NCBI RefSeq assembly: GCF_022682495.2
Contig: NC_071389.1
Location: 183,691,556-183,755,555 of the forward strand
Direction of reading: 5' to 3'
Source: Desmodus rotundus
Lineage: Eukaryota; Chordata; Mammalia; Chiroptera; Phyllostomidae
Length of the DNA stretch: 64,000 nucleotides
The notes under the pieces were generated by a model. The model was given only the letters and a program-made list of their open reading frames with translations, searched no databases and was not told the origin of the DNA. A program made the translations under genes and the position numbers. Shown here in pieces: positions 1 to 12,615 of the stretch (the first letter of the stretch is position 1; each line of letters starts with the position of its first letter).

Positions 1-1126
1 CTAAAATAAGCACTATTAATTCTTCAGCTATAATTCCATAATCTTCTCTGATTTGATTATTCTTGTCTTACCTCTTACCAGAACTAAACGAAAATAGTTT
101 TTAGCATTAAAACTTACTGTAAACACAACATCCTCTAAGCACAAAAAGCTCATGGGTCGAACTACTGACAACAAACATCCTTTTTCTAAGTTACCATTAA
201 TTATCAGCAATATTTTCCATAAAAGAAAATCATGGCTCGAGAAGGGGAAATTCATATTGTCGTAGTGTAGAAAAAAGAATTGCTGAAAGAGCGAAGACAA
301 ATAAGATTATATTTTGTTAAATCCCAAATCCAATCATTTGCTTTGCTTTAGTGTGCTTAGAAGACATTTTTATTTCTTTGTTGTCTTTGTTCCTGGCAAT
401 CTGTCCCCTCTAATCCAGCCGTTCTAGACCTAATGTTTTCCCTTACAGTTGTAAAATAACATTCTTTACATTAACAAGCCAAAATGAATCTGTTTGATAT
501 TTTACAACCTCATATTTTGGAGCTCTTCTGTTTAAAAAGCAGGCTGTTTAAAAAGTGACCAGTGGTGTCATTTTATTCACTGCATATGGTTTGTGAGTCC
601 ACAATTAATTTAATTCCACTCAAAGTTTAAAGTAGGCTGACAATGAGCAATTTCATTGTACAGGGCTAAAGAAAGCTAACAAGTGAGAAATTGAAGCATT
701 TTCAGCATTTTTATAAACATTAATTGTCAAAAAGGTCACCTATGAATTTTCCCAAGATAGTATTCTCTTTAGCAGACTAATTCTAGAAAAAACTTGGGTA
801 CTTTTGATCAAATGAATTATTTCTTATAATTCATTTGGCAAAATAATAAAAATACTCTGGAGACAATAAATTCTCTGATGTCACCTTTCCAGCGAGTTGT
901 GAAGGTTAGTTCCATACCATTAGTTTTCAAGTGAATTGGAAGCCTACCAAATGCAGCGTAGTGATGTGTGTCCTATGGATGCATTCATGCTACTTGTATG
1001 GAGATTATCCCATCACCTCTGTAGATTATTTTGGAATCTAGAGAACTACTTAAGAAGATAACTTTGACTAAAAGACTTTAGCATTAGTGTTTCTGGAACC
1101 ATCACTGACTGACCTCTATTCAGCTT
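1..1126. other. Unique AT-rich non-coding DNA
   Basis: I see no gene, RNA or clear repeat here. The sequence is AT-rich with frequent stops in all frames. The longest open frame (about 28-300, minus) has no family motif and no splice context, so I treat it as chance. Confidence 0.6.
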
Positions 1127-1312
1127 CAACAGGTATGTACTGAGTAGCTCCTATGCTCCAGGTATACCCTCCAACCCAGTGAGGTGTCTGGGAGGCACAT
1201 TTTATGAACCAGAAACTGAGACTCAAAGTGGAGAGTGATTTGGCAGAAGTCAGACAGCCAGTCAGTGGCACAGTCTAGGCTGGGGAAAGCTGGTTCCACG
1301 TTTCAAGACTTT
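1127..1312 (+). repeat. MIR SINE relic
   Basis: The stretch follows the MIR core order: a 'gaaccagaaactgagactcaa' type block near 1205, a 'agtcagacagccagtcagtggca' type block near 1249, then 'ggctggg'. MIR is a tRNA-derived SINE that was active before the placental radiation. The copy is strongly diverged, and the boundaries are approximate. Confidence 0.75.
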
Positions 1313-2617
1313 CTTCACCAGAGCTATCATTGCGATATTTATAGAATTCTACTTTGCTAAAACTTGGTGACTATGAGCACAAGATTTTTAGATGAATTAC
1401 AACCCTTTCTCTAGACAAAGGAATTTACTGAAATGAATTACTTCTCTTCTGAGTGGTTTCTAAGGAATTGAGAGAGGAGTGGTTTAGAGAGCCAAAGGGT
1501 ATTTACTGGTACCTTCAGCCAGTGAACTCGACTTAGTTGGTTCATTTCATGGAGGCCAGAAACTGTATTCTCCAAATATGTATCATTAAGATCTCTTAAA
1601 AATTGTCTTTAAAATGTTTGTGCTTACCTACCTTTCATTTAAAATTTATAAAGAATTCTGCTCAGCATTGTCAAAGTTGGGAAGAAGTACCATTGTCCCA
1701 CCTCATAGACTTTCATTGGCTGAGTGAGTAGTTTGACAAGTCATTGATAAATGCGCCTTCACGTTTTATAATTCCTGCTTTTCACACTGGGTATGAGCAC
1801 ACAGTCTGTTAGATTTCTGTTCCATAAGGAATTATTTATATTAAATGTGTTTAAAGGAATACGTGGAAAAAATGTTTTCAATAAATATAAAAATAAACAC
1901 ACACGTTGTACGGAATTACTGCAATATGTAAAAAAGACATTATTCTGCTTGAGAAAATAATTTTGGTTCTCATTTCTTGATTTTTTATAAGAACAAAATA
2001 GTCAACCAATAGCCCAAGAAATAAAGTGCAAAATTAGCATAAAGGGTTCCAAAAGTTTGGAATTGACAAGTTTTCACTTGGACACCAAGTTCACCTTTTG
2101 AAAGTTGATTCTTTTGGTCTGGAAACTCTCTGAGCTTGGCCCAGAGAAATGCAATAGGTCTAAGTCCATCTCTCTGTTCACTCCCAGGGCCTAGAAGAGT
2201 GCCTCATATATGGTGGGCACTAAGAAAGTGTCTGTTAAATTATATTTAGAGGGACTATTACCATTAAAATAAGTTAGGGACACTAGACTCTACACTTCGT
2301 TATGGAGGCCTGGTATTGACATTAAGAAATAAATCTAAGTTTCAAAGTCTGAAAAGCTAAACATATTGAGATCTATACACATATTGATAAGGAGGTAGAT
2401 ACATATATGGATATGGATATAGCTGTAGATATAAATGTATTTCCATATATACTTCAGAATGCTTTGTAAAATGGTTCAATTTTTTCTTTTACTTAGCTTT
2501 AACTCTGGGCCTATCAGTCTCGTCCACCCACAATTGTTAGTCACTAATTAATCACTTAGAACTTACCCACAGTTAAACTAGTTTCTATGACTTGATTAGA
2601 ATTGATTAGAGTATTTA
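1313..2617. other. Unique non-coding DNA with a short L2/MIR-like tail
   Basis: The stretch is mostly unique and AT-rich. A short segment at about 2168-2240 (a 'gcctagaagagtgcctcatatatggtgggcac' type sequence) resembles the 3' end shared by L2 and MIR relics. No gene is visible. Confidence 0.5.
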
Positions 2618-2851
2618 TTTATTTTTAAAAACTTTACTTATTTATTTTTAGTTAGATAGAGGGGAAGGGAGGGAGGAAGAGAGGGGGAGAAACATCTACG
2701 TGAGAGAGAAACAACTATCGGCTGCCTTTGGTACTCGCCCTGACCAAGGACTGAACCTGCCACCCAGGCATGTGCCCTGACCAGGAATTGAACAGCAAGC
2801 TTTGAGTTTGTGGGGTGACACCCCAACCAACAGAGCCACACTGGCCAGGGC
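2618..2851 (-). repeat. Ves-type bat SINE (tRNA-derived)
   Basis: Read on the minus strand it begins 'ccctggccagtgtggctctg', the tRNA-like head of Ves SINEs. It continues through the 'cctggtcagggcacatgcctggg' body and ends in a CT-rich and then A-rich tail (T-rich on plus, about 2618-2660). Imperfect flanking repeats (about 'gattagagtattta' before and 'gactaaatattta' after) look like a target-site duplication. Ves SINEs are known only from bats and are mobilised by L1 machinery. Confidence 0.9.
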
Positions 2852-5245
2852 TTGACTAAATATTTAATCAAAACAATCAGATTGGTTTATGTTTGGAGAA
2901 AAACAATAATTCACAATGTTCATTCTGAAATAAATTTAAAAAATAATAAAAGGGCATTATGTAGAATCAGAGAAGTTTAAGAGCATTTGCAGGAAAGTAA
3001 GAAATTATTATTGTGAGTCTAACTGCAGATGAGCGCTTTGCAGCAAAGAAAATTAACGTGTGTGATACAAGACGCACTGCGAGCAGCTTCCGTAGGAGAT
3101 GCTAGGCAAGGTGGAAGAACAAGTTTGACCAACATCTCTTCTGATGATGTAGATACTTGAGAATTCATTAACCATTTGAGTCCTGCTTGATGATGATGAT
3201 TAAACCATTAGGCAGATGTGAATCAACTTTACTATGTGGAAACATTGAGGAAAACATTTATGAAAAATATCCAATTTCTGAAAATATAGGCCAATTAAAG
3301 TTTGAGATTTAATTTAGGAATTTTCACTCTGTCTGCGTGATGTATATATTAATGATAATTTCTCTCCCCTCATTCTTCATCTTCATAAGCAAAAGGAGAT
3401 TTTTACTTATTGACATATTACTGAAAAATCTAGCTTTTCTCCAAAATTATACATTTTTTTGCATAAATGTGCCTAATTACCTGAATTCAGTTTTGATTAG
3501 CAGTGTTAATTGATGCAGCTGTGGATGGTATCTGTTTACCTAAATTACCATGTGCAAACAGCAATATGTCTGGAAGTGAATATGCGAAACTGAAAATACT
3601 AATTAGCTAAGACGGATTGTTATTCAAGTCACATTGTGGGGCTTTCTAATGAAAGCCTGGATGTGTCAGGGCTTTGTGATATTCAGACAGAAATGTCTAT
3701 ATTACATATAATTTCTAAATTTAATTCATAAGAACAGATGGGATGTCAGCCAGGGTTCTTCTGCCTTATTCCAGTATTAATGCGACCATGTTACTCAACT
3801 GGAGATAGAGTCGTATGTTTTTTGTAAGAAACTGGTCGCGATTTTTGACAATGTGCCAACCCTGCACATTCAGACTCATCTACTTCTTGACCAATAGATA
3901 GCCCAGATTATAGCCAGCTATTGTCCCAAAGATAAAGATAAACTACCTTGCAAGTTCAATTACATCAACTAGCTGATTTAATGAAATCTAATAGCAGGAA
4001 GGTGAGACAGCTTACACTCGGCAGTATTTTCTGGATGTTTTCTTCTTGTATCCCAAATTAATAATAATAATAAAGTTTGGTCATAGGATTCTTAGGAATC
4101 AATGGGCAACTCACAGGGCTGAAAGGTGAGTTCTCATTACTTTCAGTTCGTTTGATCTTTAATCATTTAAAAATACATAGCAAAGCAGTGCTTATTTTAA
4201 AGTAGCAGTTTTAAAAGCTTTACAAGCCTTCTCTGTCTCTTTGGTTCCCATTAGCTTTGTCCTAAAGTATGACCTGCTTTGCTTAAGGTTTCTCTCCAAA
4301 GAAAGCATTAATCTTTTACCATCTGCTCTGGCACTCAGCACTCATTAATGGCAGTGTGACTTAGAGGTATCCAAAGATTATAGTACAAATCTTTCACATC
4401 ATATAGTGAAGAAATAATGGACCCATCTTTCCTTTCCCAAGAGGCCGAATAACTATGCTTAATGCGTAAGGAGTCTCTTCTTCCCAAAGGCTGTGAAAAT
4501 AAGGCCTCTTGACTAAAACTTAAGAGTCTAAGATCTCTCATTAGATATTTTAAGATGCCATGAGCAAAATGGGGATAATTTTCATGATGTAAATTTGAAC
4601 ATAATTATAGTTTAGCATATTTAATTTAGGTTTAAGTGAGGATTATAATTACTAAAAAATTGAATTATATCAATTATGCTGATTTCTGTCCCCAAAGTTT
4701 TGTGTAATTTGGGTTCCCTAAGATAGGTTGAAATCCAGCAAAACTACAATAGAATCTAATACTAAAAGTAAAAAAATTATGAAAATGACTTTTTACATCT
4801 TAACTACAAAAATATTCAAGTACTGTTAACTGGCCCAGGAAAACATAAAGTGCTTGAAATAGCTTAAATCTAAGTGGATAAAAGAGACATTAAGTCCTGC
4901 TTGGACGATTTGTGTCCTATTTTCTATTTCAATACCAATTGTAGCGTATCATTGCCATTTGCTGTCTGATCAATGAAGTTCATCCCAGTATTTTTAAAAT
5001 AAAATTAGTGTGTGTTATAGTGATGATTACTTAATAATATGCTTTGAAAAGTCACCTTCTGAATTGTCTTGTCTCAATTATCCTTTTAGCCTTAGTCCTT
5101 TCAAAAATGCTTAATGTAAAGTTCCTTTATTGTAATTTCGTTATTTTTGAAAACTGGGAAGGGGTTATTTGCCAGTGGCTGTTGGTAGTTCACTGAATGT
5201 TCTGTGGACAGTCTATGCGAGTTCACTATTATTATAAACACAGAA
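2852..5245. other. Unique non-coding DNA
   Basis: I see no gene and no clear repeat in this repeat-poor stretch, apart from an (AAT)n run near 4060. A sub-region at 3470-3650 is listed separately as a possible regulatory element. Confidence 0.55.
3470..3650. promoter_or_regulatory. Candidate conserved regulatory element (motif-dense, repeat-free)
   Basis: Within 180 bp there are two TAATTA homeodomain cores (3474-3479 and 3600-3605), a TTAATTG near 3506, a CAGCTG E-box (3516-3521) and a forkhead-like TGTTTAC (3533-3539). No transposon signature is visible. The density suggests a developmental enhancer, but AT-rich DNA yields such words by chance. This is inference only, without conservation data. 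Confidence 0.25.
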
Positions 5246-5270
5246 TGTGTGTGTGTGTGTGTGTGTGTGT
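5246..5270. repeat. (TG)n microsatellite
   Basis: A run of about 12 TG dinucleotides is followed by 'acacgtacat'. It is likely to be length-polymorphic. Confidence 0.95.
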
Positions 5271-6434
5271 ACACGTACATTCATAAAATCACCTAAGCAA
5301 AGAGTTGAATTTAACCACTAGAGTTGGCCAGCCAGTTTGATTATTAGCTGTGTTTGCTTTCTGTGCCGCTGCGTTCAACAAATGTAAGTCTGTTTTCGGA
5401 GCATGGATGAGAGCAGAGAAACCTCCACAGTAAAGTTCAGCTCTCTATTCGCTTCAGAGTCATGTTTGGGACACTTGTCTTACCATGAGATTCTCTAAAC
5501 ATTTTAGTGAATTTTCTTTGCCTTCATGTGTGGATGTTAGCTTGTTTTCTGTCGGAGTTTTTAAAAATAGTCTTTCTTGACACAGGAGCATTTTCTACAC
5601 AGCAAACTTTAAAATGGCAAAAGAGGTCCATGATGCAAAATGCGAAACGGAGTTAAGGATTTTTATCAGACCTTCCAATGAAGTGTCTTTAGGCAAATCA
5701 CTTAACTTCAGTGTGCAAATTAGTTAATTTTAAGAATAAATACAGCTATCTTTCTGCTTTATAAAGGATTTATCGCTGTGCCCAAGGTTCAACAGATCTG
5801 TAGATGAAGTGTATGAATCTTTTCTTTGAACTCTAATTGGCATGTGGAAGAAGCAGGTCAGACCGAGTTAAAGGCTGAGGGACTTAAGCCTTTGGAAAAA
5901 ATTTTGATTTAGTTTTATTACTTCTAAGTACTGCTAATGTGTTCTAAGATTAATTTGACTCTTTGCTTCCTGTATGCTGGTTTCTTTCGAAAGGATAGAT
6001 CATAGGCTTCCCGAAGGGTATCTTTAATTTTTTTAGTAGTTTATTTTTTATTGTATTATTTCCATGTCAAACCTCCCCCTCTGCCTTCACAGAGTTCTGC
6101 CATGAGAAGCAGTGTGCACACAGTAGGAGCTCTCAAGACAATCCTTGGTTAGTAATCACGGCCATGAACCCTGTCTGTAACTCTCAGTAGCCTAGATCAT
6201 GGGATACTGTGTTGTCCCTGATTCAGGGGCTATAAATCCTCTGAAGACATTTTTTTAAATGCAGACCTCCTGGTTATTTTGAAAAAGTTGCATATTTTTA
6301 ATCAGTTTATGTTCTGGTCCAAAGAACCCTAATATTTCACAAAGGTAGGACTCATTTGAAGTTGCTCCCGAAACCATGTAACATATGATACTATTGAATT
6401 AATGCAAATTTCTAATGAATGTGATTTGAATTGG
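5271..6434. other. Unique non-coding DNA
   Basis: I see no gene, RNA gene or well-supported repeat. A T-rich stretch near 6028-6060 followed by C-rich sequence may be an old LINE tail, but it is too short to assign. Confidence 0.5.
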
Positions 6435-6640
6435 TAAGCAAAGCTTTGTAGACAGGCAGACTTAAATGCACATTTTGCCTCTGATAATTTGCCGGCGGTG
6501 GGACCTTGGGACATTTTCTTAACTCTTTTAGGCCTTAGTTTACCCATCTGCAAAAGAGAGTTAATAATACTACATAGAATGTGTTAGAATGAGCAAACTA
6601 CACAATGTAAATGAACACCTTAACTCAATGCCTACCATCA
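6435..6640 (-). repeat. MIR SINE relic
   Basis: On the plus strand it reads as reverse MIR: 'gggaccttgggacattttcttaactc', then 'ggccttagtttacccatctgcaaaa', then a region matching '..gataataatacctacct' and 'aatgaacaccttaactcaatgcc'. It is an ancient mammalian SINE. The open frame across it is incidental. Confidence 0.8.
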
Positions 6641-9149
6641 AGTTGACAATATATAACAGATAACATATAATTACTGTATAAAATACCATGGCTCTGCATC
6701 AAAAGCCAACATAGGCAATTAGAGAATTCATTTTACTGTGGCATTTATTAACTCAAAGTTTTATATAATAAAGTCTTTGGAATTTACCACCAGTATATAT
6801 ATAAGCTCATTTTGTCCCAGGTAAATGTGTATGCATGCATGTAAACTTACCATTTACATAAGAACAAAATTAAACACCTGGTTTTTCAAGGTATGTGGTA
6901 TGTAAGCGTTTTTCTTTGCTAATAATTTCTTACAGCTATATAACACTTCATAGCTCAAAGACGATGCACACAGTATCATATGTGACCTTCACAGTAACAA
7001 GATAGGGCCGGTGACATTGCATTTTCTTTGTAAGTGGAGTTTGCAGAAATGTTAAGTGAGTTACCTAATGGACAGGGAAGAAATGAAGGTAGGAGAATAC
7101 ACTTGGAATCTTTTTCTAGACTGTTTAGAAAAAAGAAGCTGACAGTGCTGTTTCTCCATGCAGCACTGGTACATAGTAATGTGCCAAGTGAATATTACAT
7201 TTATGTATTGGGCCCAGTAATGAGTGTATTATGAAATCCAGGACATTATCCAGGTTTTCACAGCAGGAGTAGAATTTGTTTGTCCTCAACAAACATTAAG
7301 ATATCCTGACTCACTGCATTATTCTCAATAGTTTCATTTTTACTGGTATTACTAAGGCTTATGTGGAAGTGGGGTGGGCCATATTCAGAAAAGCTGGGAC
7401 TAGGAACTTGGGTCTCTTTCAGGTCTGGACAAAGGCCCAGAGGCCTAAACAGGGGCAGAAATCTAGGGATTTCTTAAGAAATTAGCATCTGAAGCCAGAT
7501 TCCAGAAAAGTCTATTCTTTCATGTAAGGAGCTAGTCACAGGAGAGGGAAAATGACCCTTTTTGCATCTATTTATGATTTATTATATTGGGAAAAATAAT
7601 TTCAGTGATCCAACAAATCTCTTACAACTACGTTGTATTTGGGAGATATAACAAAAAGCACTGTAAGAATATAGAAAGTACAAGACCCAGTGCCTGCAAG
7701 GATTTTAAATAACTATCCTTAATAAAAAACATATCATTATACACCTTTTATAGTAGCAACACTATAGTTTAAGTGGCAAATTCTTCATTGTTTAATTTTA
7801 AGGACATTAAATAATACATTTATTCATTCAACAAACATATCTTCCTCCCTGGACTGGGTAGTGGAATTCAGATGTCGTCTCTGCAATCAGATGATCTGGG
7901 TGTAGCTCATTGGTGGTCCACTAATTGAAGGTGGGGCAAATTATTCAAATCTTCAGCGTGCTTATCTGAAAAGTAGGGTTGATCATAGTAAGGCACTCCC
8001 CACTGTGTGGGGCACATACAATGCTAATTATTTCATGAAAATGAATGGTCCTCCACGGCAGGCACGTAAACAAAGTTGGAATGGAGACACATACACCTAG
8101 AGCAACTACTGTGGGGTGCAAATAGGTACAATCTAACGCGGTGCAGACCCCATAGGTGCTGACAGAAGTTGGAAGTGGGAAAAGCCTCTTGGAGAAAGGG
8201 AGAACAGTAGCAAAAAGACTTTCCAAGCAGTGTGGTGTCTACATTCCAGCCATGCCTTTGTTCAGTGCATGGGTCCAGATGAGCATCTCCCTGGAGACCA
8301 CTGTTAATTTGGGAAGCTACAACATTGGTACAATTTAAATAGGACCAGGGCCCAAACTCAGAAAACACATCGAACGTGATTTGCTTGCTATTCAGCGTTG
8401 TCGAATAGGACAGCATCCATCCCTGGGCTGTGACTCATGAAGTACGTGGACCTAATAGACACTGGGTTGTTGCCTGTTCAGATAGCACGCCTGCTAGAGT
8501 TTTGGTGTGTTTGGACTTGTTCGATGTTCTTATGTCCAGAAATTCCAAATTAGATTTTCGTCATTAGCTCGTCTAGCTGGTTGTAAGCCCACTTAATGAG
8601 GTCTGCCGGTGGAATGTCTTTGATGTTCTGTGGCCTTTCTGCTTAGTCTCAGCTACTCTCAACTGTGGCTGAGAAGTTAATGAAGTTACCACAGTGCTCG
8701 CTTGTCTGCAATTTTTGAAAACACACCTCGTGTGTGTTTGGGTATTTAGATTCTGTTTTCTAGCTTTTAGGGTTTATATCCTCGTGGTGCATTCAAGTGC
8801 TATGGAAATAAGAGCAGATGGATGTGACAACCAGCCATTCGGGAAATTACATACACATTACATTTCAGAAAACCAGTGTACATATGTCTAACTGGATGCG
8901 CTCATATGCTGGATTATTTTTGTTGCATCCAAATGGTTGGGACTTCGGTGAAGCCATTACCTCAAATGTCAGCTGGAGAATTCCTTTCAGAGGAAAAGCA
9001 TGGGCCTGCAGTGAGCTGTTTCGTCAAACGCAGCTGACCGTGGGGACAGAGGAAAGGTCACTGCTATTTCAACCTTCCTTTCGTTTTCTGCATCATACTC
9101 ATCACTATAGACACTATATTATTAATTAGTTCAGTGTCTATCATCCCCC
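6641..9149. other. Non-coding DNA with short old repeat fragments
   Basis: No gene is supported. A MIR-like segment lies at about 6926-7085 on plus. An L2-like antisense tail ('tttattcattcaacaaacat') lies at about 7818-7895, and a MIR-like minus segment at about 7955-8020. Overlapping frames at 7945-8416 on both strands and at 8694-9129 have no recognisable domains or splice sites. Confidence 0.5.
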
Positions 9150-9250
9150 TAGAATATAAACTCTATTATGACAGATGATTATTTTTTGCCTTGTCTAACA
9201 CTGATAGTGGTTGGCACGTAGTAAGCACACTATATGTAATAGTGAATAAA
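9150..9250 (+). repeat. L2 3'-end relic
   Basis: The sequence 'tagaatataaactctattatgacag' followed by 'ggttggcacgtagtaagcacactatatgtaatagtgaataaa' has the order of the LINE2 3' end (agactgtaagctcc ... gcctggcacatagtaggtgctcaataaa). It is ancient and short. Confidence 0.6.
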
Positions 9251-9262
9251 TTGGCTACTATG

Positions 9263-9388
9263 AGGCCCTGGCTGGGTAGCTCAGTTGGTTAGAGCATTGT
9301 CTAGATATGCCAAGGTTGGGGGTTCAATCTCTCTCTCCTTTCCTCTCTCTCTCTCTCTAAAATCAATTGTAAAATTTCTTTTAAAAAT
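9263..9388 (+). repeat. Ves-type bat SINE, internally short
   Basis: The head 'ggccctggctgggtagctcagttggttagagcattgtc' carries a tRNA-like A-box region. A 'ggttgggggttcaat' B-box-like region follows, then directly a (CT)n tract and an A-rich end. The 'gggcac..cctgggttg' body of the longer copies is absent. This is either a shorter subfamily or a deleted copy. It shares its head with the copy at 45519. Confidence 0.85.
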
Positions 9389-9494
9389 CGGCTCCGAATG
9401 GATAACGGCATGGTATTTAATTCCCCTTTGTGCTAAAGCCAGCGTAACGTGGAGATGTTCTCTTGTCTTTCCAATAGTGAACATGGAATTGTGA

Positions 9495-9690
9495 ATAATG
9501 ATGACCACCATCATGCCTAGTCCTCACAGAACATCATGTTTACTGTGTTCCAGGCACTGTCCTGAGGGCTCTCCAAACCCTTCGGTGTGGGGGTGTTCTT
9601 CTCCCTGTTCTATGGATGGGGGATGGGAAGCACAAACGCTGGGACAGGACAGAACCAAAATCCAGAGCCGTCTGCCTGCTCTTCTACATC
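9495..9690 (+). repeat. MIR SINE relic
   Basis: The phrase 'tactgtgttccaggcactgtcctgagggctctccaaaccc' is the MIR 5' core, followed by diverged MIR body (a 'cctgttctatggatggggg' type segment). It is ancient. Confidence 0.65.
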
Positions 9691-9802
9691 TCATGTGTTG
9701 TTTTAAAATGCAGCCTTCGAGATTGGAAAATAAGGTATTTCAGGAATTTATCCACATTTTCAATGAGCAAAAATCCTCTATGAGTTTTGAGCTATATTCT
9801 TT

Positions 9803-10255
9803 TTGATTGAATTTATTGGGGTGAATTTGTTAATAAAATTATGTAGGTTTCAGGTGTACGATTCTAAGATACATTATCTGTATATTTTATTTTGCGTTCA
9901 CCGCCCAAGTCAAGTGTCCTTCTGTCACCATTTATCCCCCATTTACCCTCTCCTACCTCCCCCAACCCCCCCCCCCACTGTGTTCACCACACTCTTGTCT
10001 GTGTTTATGAGGTGGTTTTTTTTTTTTTTTTTTGCTTAATCCCTTCACCTTTTTCACCCAGCCTCGAATCCCCCATCCACTCTCAGACAGCTATCAGTCT
10101 TTCCCTATGAGTCTGCTCTCTGTCTATGAATCTGTTTCTGTTTTGTTAGTTTATTTTGTTCATCAGATTCCACATATGAGTGAAATCATATGACTCTTGT
10201 CTTTCTCTGACTGGCTCATTAAATATGCTGTTCAGTTCAACCCAGTGGTACAATG
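9803..10255 (-). repeat. L1 3' end, antisense
   Basis: The plus strand shows the reverse of a mammalian L1 tail: 'attggggtgaatttgttaataaaattatgtaggtttcaggtgtac', then C-rich sequence (reverse of the L1 3' UTR polypurine tract). After that come 'ccacatatgagtgaaatcatatgactcttgtctttctctgactgg' and 'cagttcaacccagtgg', which is antisense ORF2 C-terminal and 3' UTR sequence. A run of about 10 C (near 9967) and a run of 15 T (near 10018) lie inside. It is 5'-truncated. It is the same subfamily as the copy at 23017. Confidence 0.8.
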
Positions 10256-12009
10256 GTGATTACTCCTATGTAACTCTGAGAAGCAGGCATCTGAAAAGGC
10301 AATCACTTTTACTGTTTTCTATTGCTCTCTTCATTGAATTGCCTACCTACTTGATCTTCTGTGGAAAAGGGGGAAGAAGACAGACTAGATGATAAATGCT
10401 AGCAAAAAATGTGTTGATAAACCCACAGAATATTGTCAAGCTGGATGGAAACAGTGCTACTGGGGACTCTACCTTGGCTTACTCATGGTTCTCCAGTTTC
10501 ACTCTTGCTGATGCACCTGGCCACAGAAGGTTTAAATTTAGATTTGAAGTCAAAACATATTATAGAAATTTCAGCAACAAATATGCCTGCCTGATTGGGT
10601 TTGGTTAAGCTGATACTAAAGATTGGTTTCTATACCTGAGCACTCCCACAGTGGTGCAGGCTTTGTCCCAGGTGTGTCCCAGAAGGAATGGAGAAGCCAA
10701 AATAGAATTGTAAATCACCTGCAAATTGTTGAAAATCACCTCCAGATACTGAGGTAGTCAGGGAGCGAAGAGTGTGGAGAATATAACCAATAAATCTTCA
10801 GGAGAATAGCAGAGTTTTCAGGGATTCGTTTGTGTACTGGGGAACAGTGTCCCATAGCCAGGGGAACTGTATCTTCACTAGAATTAAGAATTATGTGCAT
10901 TACCCATCTTCCTGAAACCTTTCCTATTGTCCATCGACACAACAGTATTATTCTACCAATTCATTCCCGTGACACCTCCTCCAATCAGTTTAGGAGCCCA
11001 GATCAATCTTCCCGCATCGTTTCTTCTCCTTAATTTATCGGTTCCACAAAATTCCATTTAAAAATGAAATAATTTGGTCTCATATAATTCTATTGATTCC
11101 TTTTATATAATATGTATTTATATGCTATACAATCTTGATATTACCTAATAAGGTAGGATATCAATTCCTGCCCCTACTAACTGAATGAGATAATTCATGC
11201 AAAATGTTTAGCAATGCTAGGACATGGTAAAAAAAAACAAACCCTCAATAAATAGCATCTACTATTAGACATCAATTACCTATAAATATATTTGTATATA
11301 CCGGGAGAAAATTAGAGAAATCAAATTTTTTACAAGACCTTTTGGATGAGACCATGATTATTCCCATTTAGGGTCAGATAAACAAAATCATATGTATATA
11401 TTATTTTCTTGGACTTCATAATCATATTATCCCTACTCTTCCTTATAACTTCCTTTTTGTATATTATGAAATCAACTGGTCTTCATCTAACAATCATTAC
11501 CATCATCATCATCACCATGATAAGAGTATCTCCAAAAAACACTATCCATATTTACAGAGTACTTGGTAGCTTTTAAGGCACTTCTCTTATATTTTCTTCT
11601 TTCCCCAACACTTCAGAGTTGACATTGTAAGTAGAGAGGACACAAATCATGTTGCCAGTGTGGGAGAGATCCAGGATTAAGAGTCTTCTTCTCAGATGGT
11701 GCATCACAATGATAAATGGGAGATTTGTGCAATTACTAGCACAGCAGAGAATTCTTAATAACACCTGCAGGCATGCCCCACCTTCAGAGAACAAATTTTG
11801 GAAAAGATTTTTTGAACTAATGAGTTATTGAACTTCACCGTAACAAATGTAGACATTCTCTCCTATGTCTCTTCCCCTCAACCCTCTAGTTACTGACTTT
11901 GGAAAGGGTTCACAGACACTGATATCCAACTCTTCAAGCAGGCATAAAGGCAAGTAGGTAAAAAAGGTTGGGAATAATTGCTTTTTCATCAGTATTTTAA
12001 TATTCCAAG
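10256..12009. other. Non-coding DNA, one possible MIR
   Basis: No gene is supported. A 70-codon open frame at 10396-10608 has no confirmed family. A MIR-like segment lies at about 11540-11690 ('tttacagagtacttggtagc..ttaaggcacttctctta'). The rest is AT-rich unique DNA. Confidence 0.45.
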
Positions 12010-12615
12010 GCCAGAAATAGAGCAGTTACGATATTTTTTAGAGTAGCTTTAGATTTATAGCAAAATTGAGAGGAAAGTACAGAGATTTTCCCATATATCC
12101 CGCTGCCCTCACACACGCATAGCCATTCCCATTATCAGCATCACTCACCTTAACGGTACATTTGTTACAAAAGATGAACCTACATTGCCACATCATAATC
12201 ACCCACAGTCAATAATTTACTTTAGGTTTCGCTCTTGGTGTTGCACATCCTGTGGGTTTGGACAAGTGTACGACGACATATATCCACCATTAGAATATCA
12301 CACAGAACAGTTTTACTGCCCCCAAAATCCTTGTGCTCTGCCCATTCATCTCTCGTGCCAGCCACCGCCAGCAACCACTGCAACTTTTTTCTGTGTCCAT
12401 AGTTTTGCCTTTTCCAGAACGTCATGTACTTGGAACCAAACAGTCTGTAGCCTTTTCAGATTAGCTTCTTTCACTTAGTAGTGTCTCTTTGAGATTCCCG
12501 AATGTCTTTTCATGGCTCAATAGCTCGTTTCTTTTTAGCACTGAATAATATTCCACTGTCTGGATGTACCATAGTTTAATTATTCATTTACCTACTGAAG
12601 GACATCTTGGTTACT
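12010..12615 (-). repeat. Old L1 (L1M class) 3' region, antisense
   Basis: It contains the reverse of the L1MA/L1MB 3' region in order: 'tttatagcaaaattgagag', 'gtacatttgttacaaaagatgaacctacattg', 'ctcttggtgttgcacatcctgtgggtttggacaa', 'ttttgccttttccagaacgtcatg', 'gtagccttttcagattagcttctttcacttag', 'aatattccactgtctggatgtacc'. It ends abruptly after 'acatcttggttac'. A homologous but different copy lies at 50145. Confidence 0.9.

Noticed and set aside
9263..9340. Possible tRNA gene
   Set aside because: The A- and B-box-like sequences belong to the tRNA-derived head of a SINE. No cloverleaf with a 3' acceptor stem is formed, and a CT tract follows directly.
10396..10608. A 70-codon frame with a vaguely PKD-like phrase (KLDGNSATGD..YSW)
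   Set aside because: The resemblance covers about 20 residues. There is no splice context, neighbouring domain or codon bias, so chance is more likely. A profile search would settle it.
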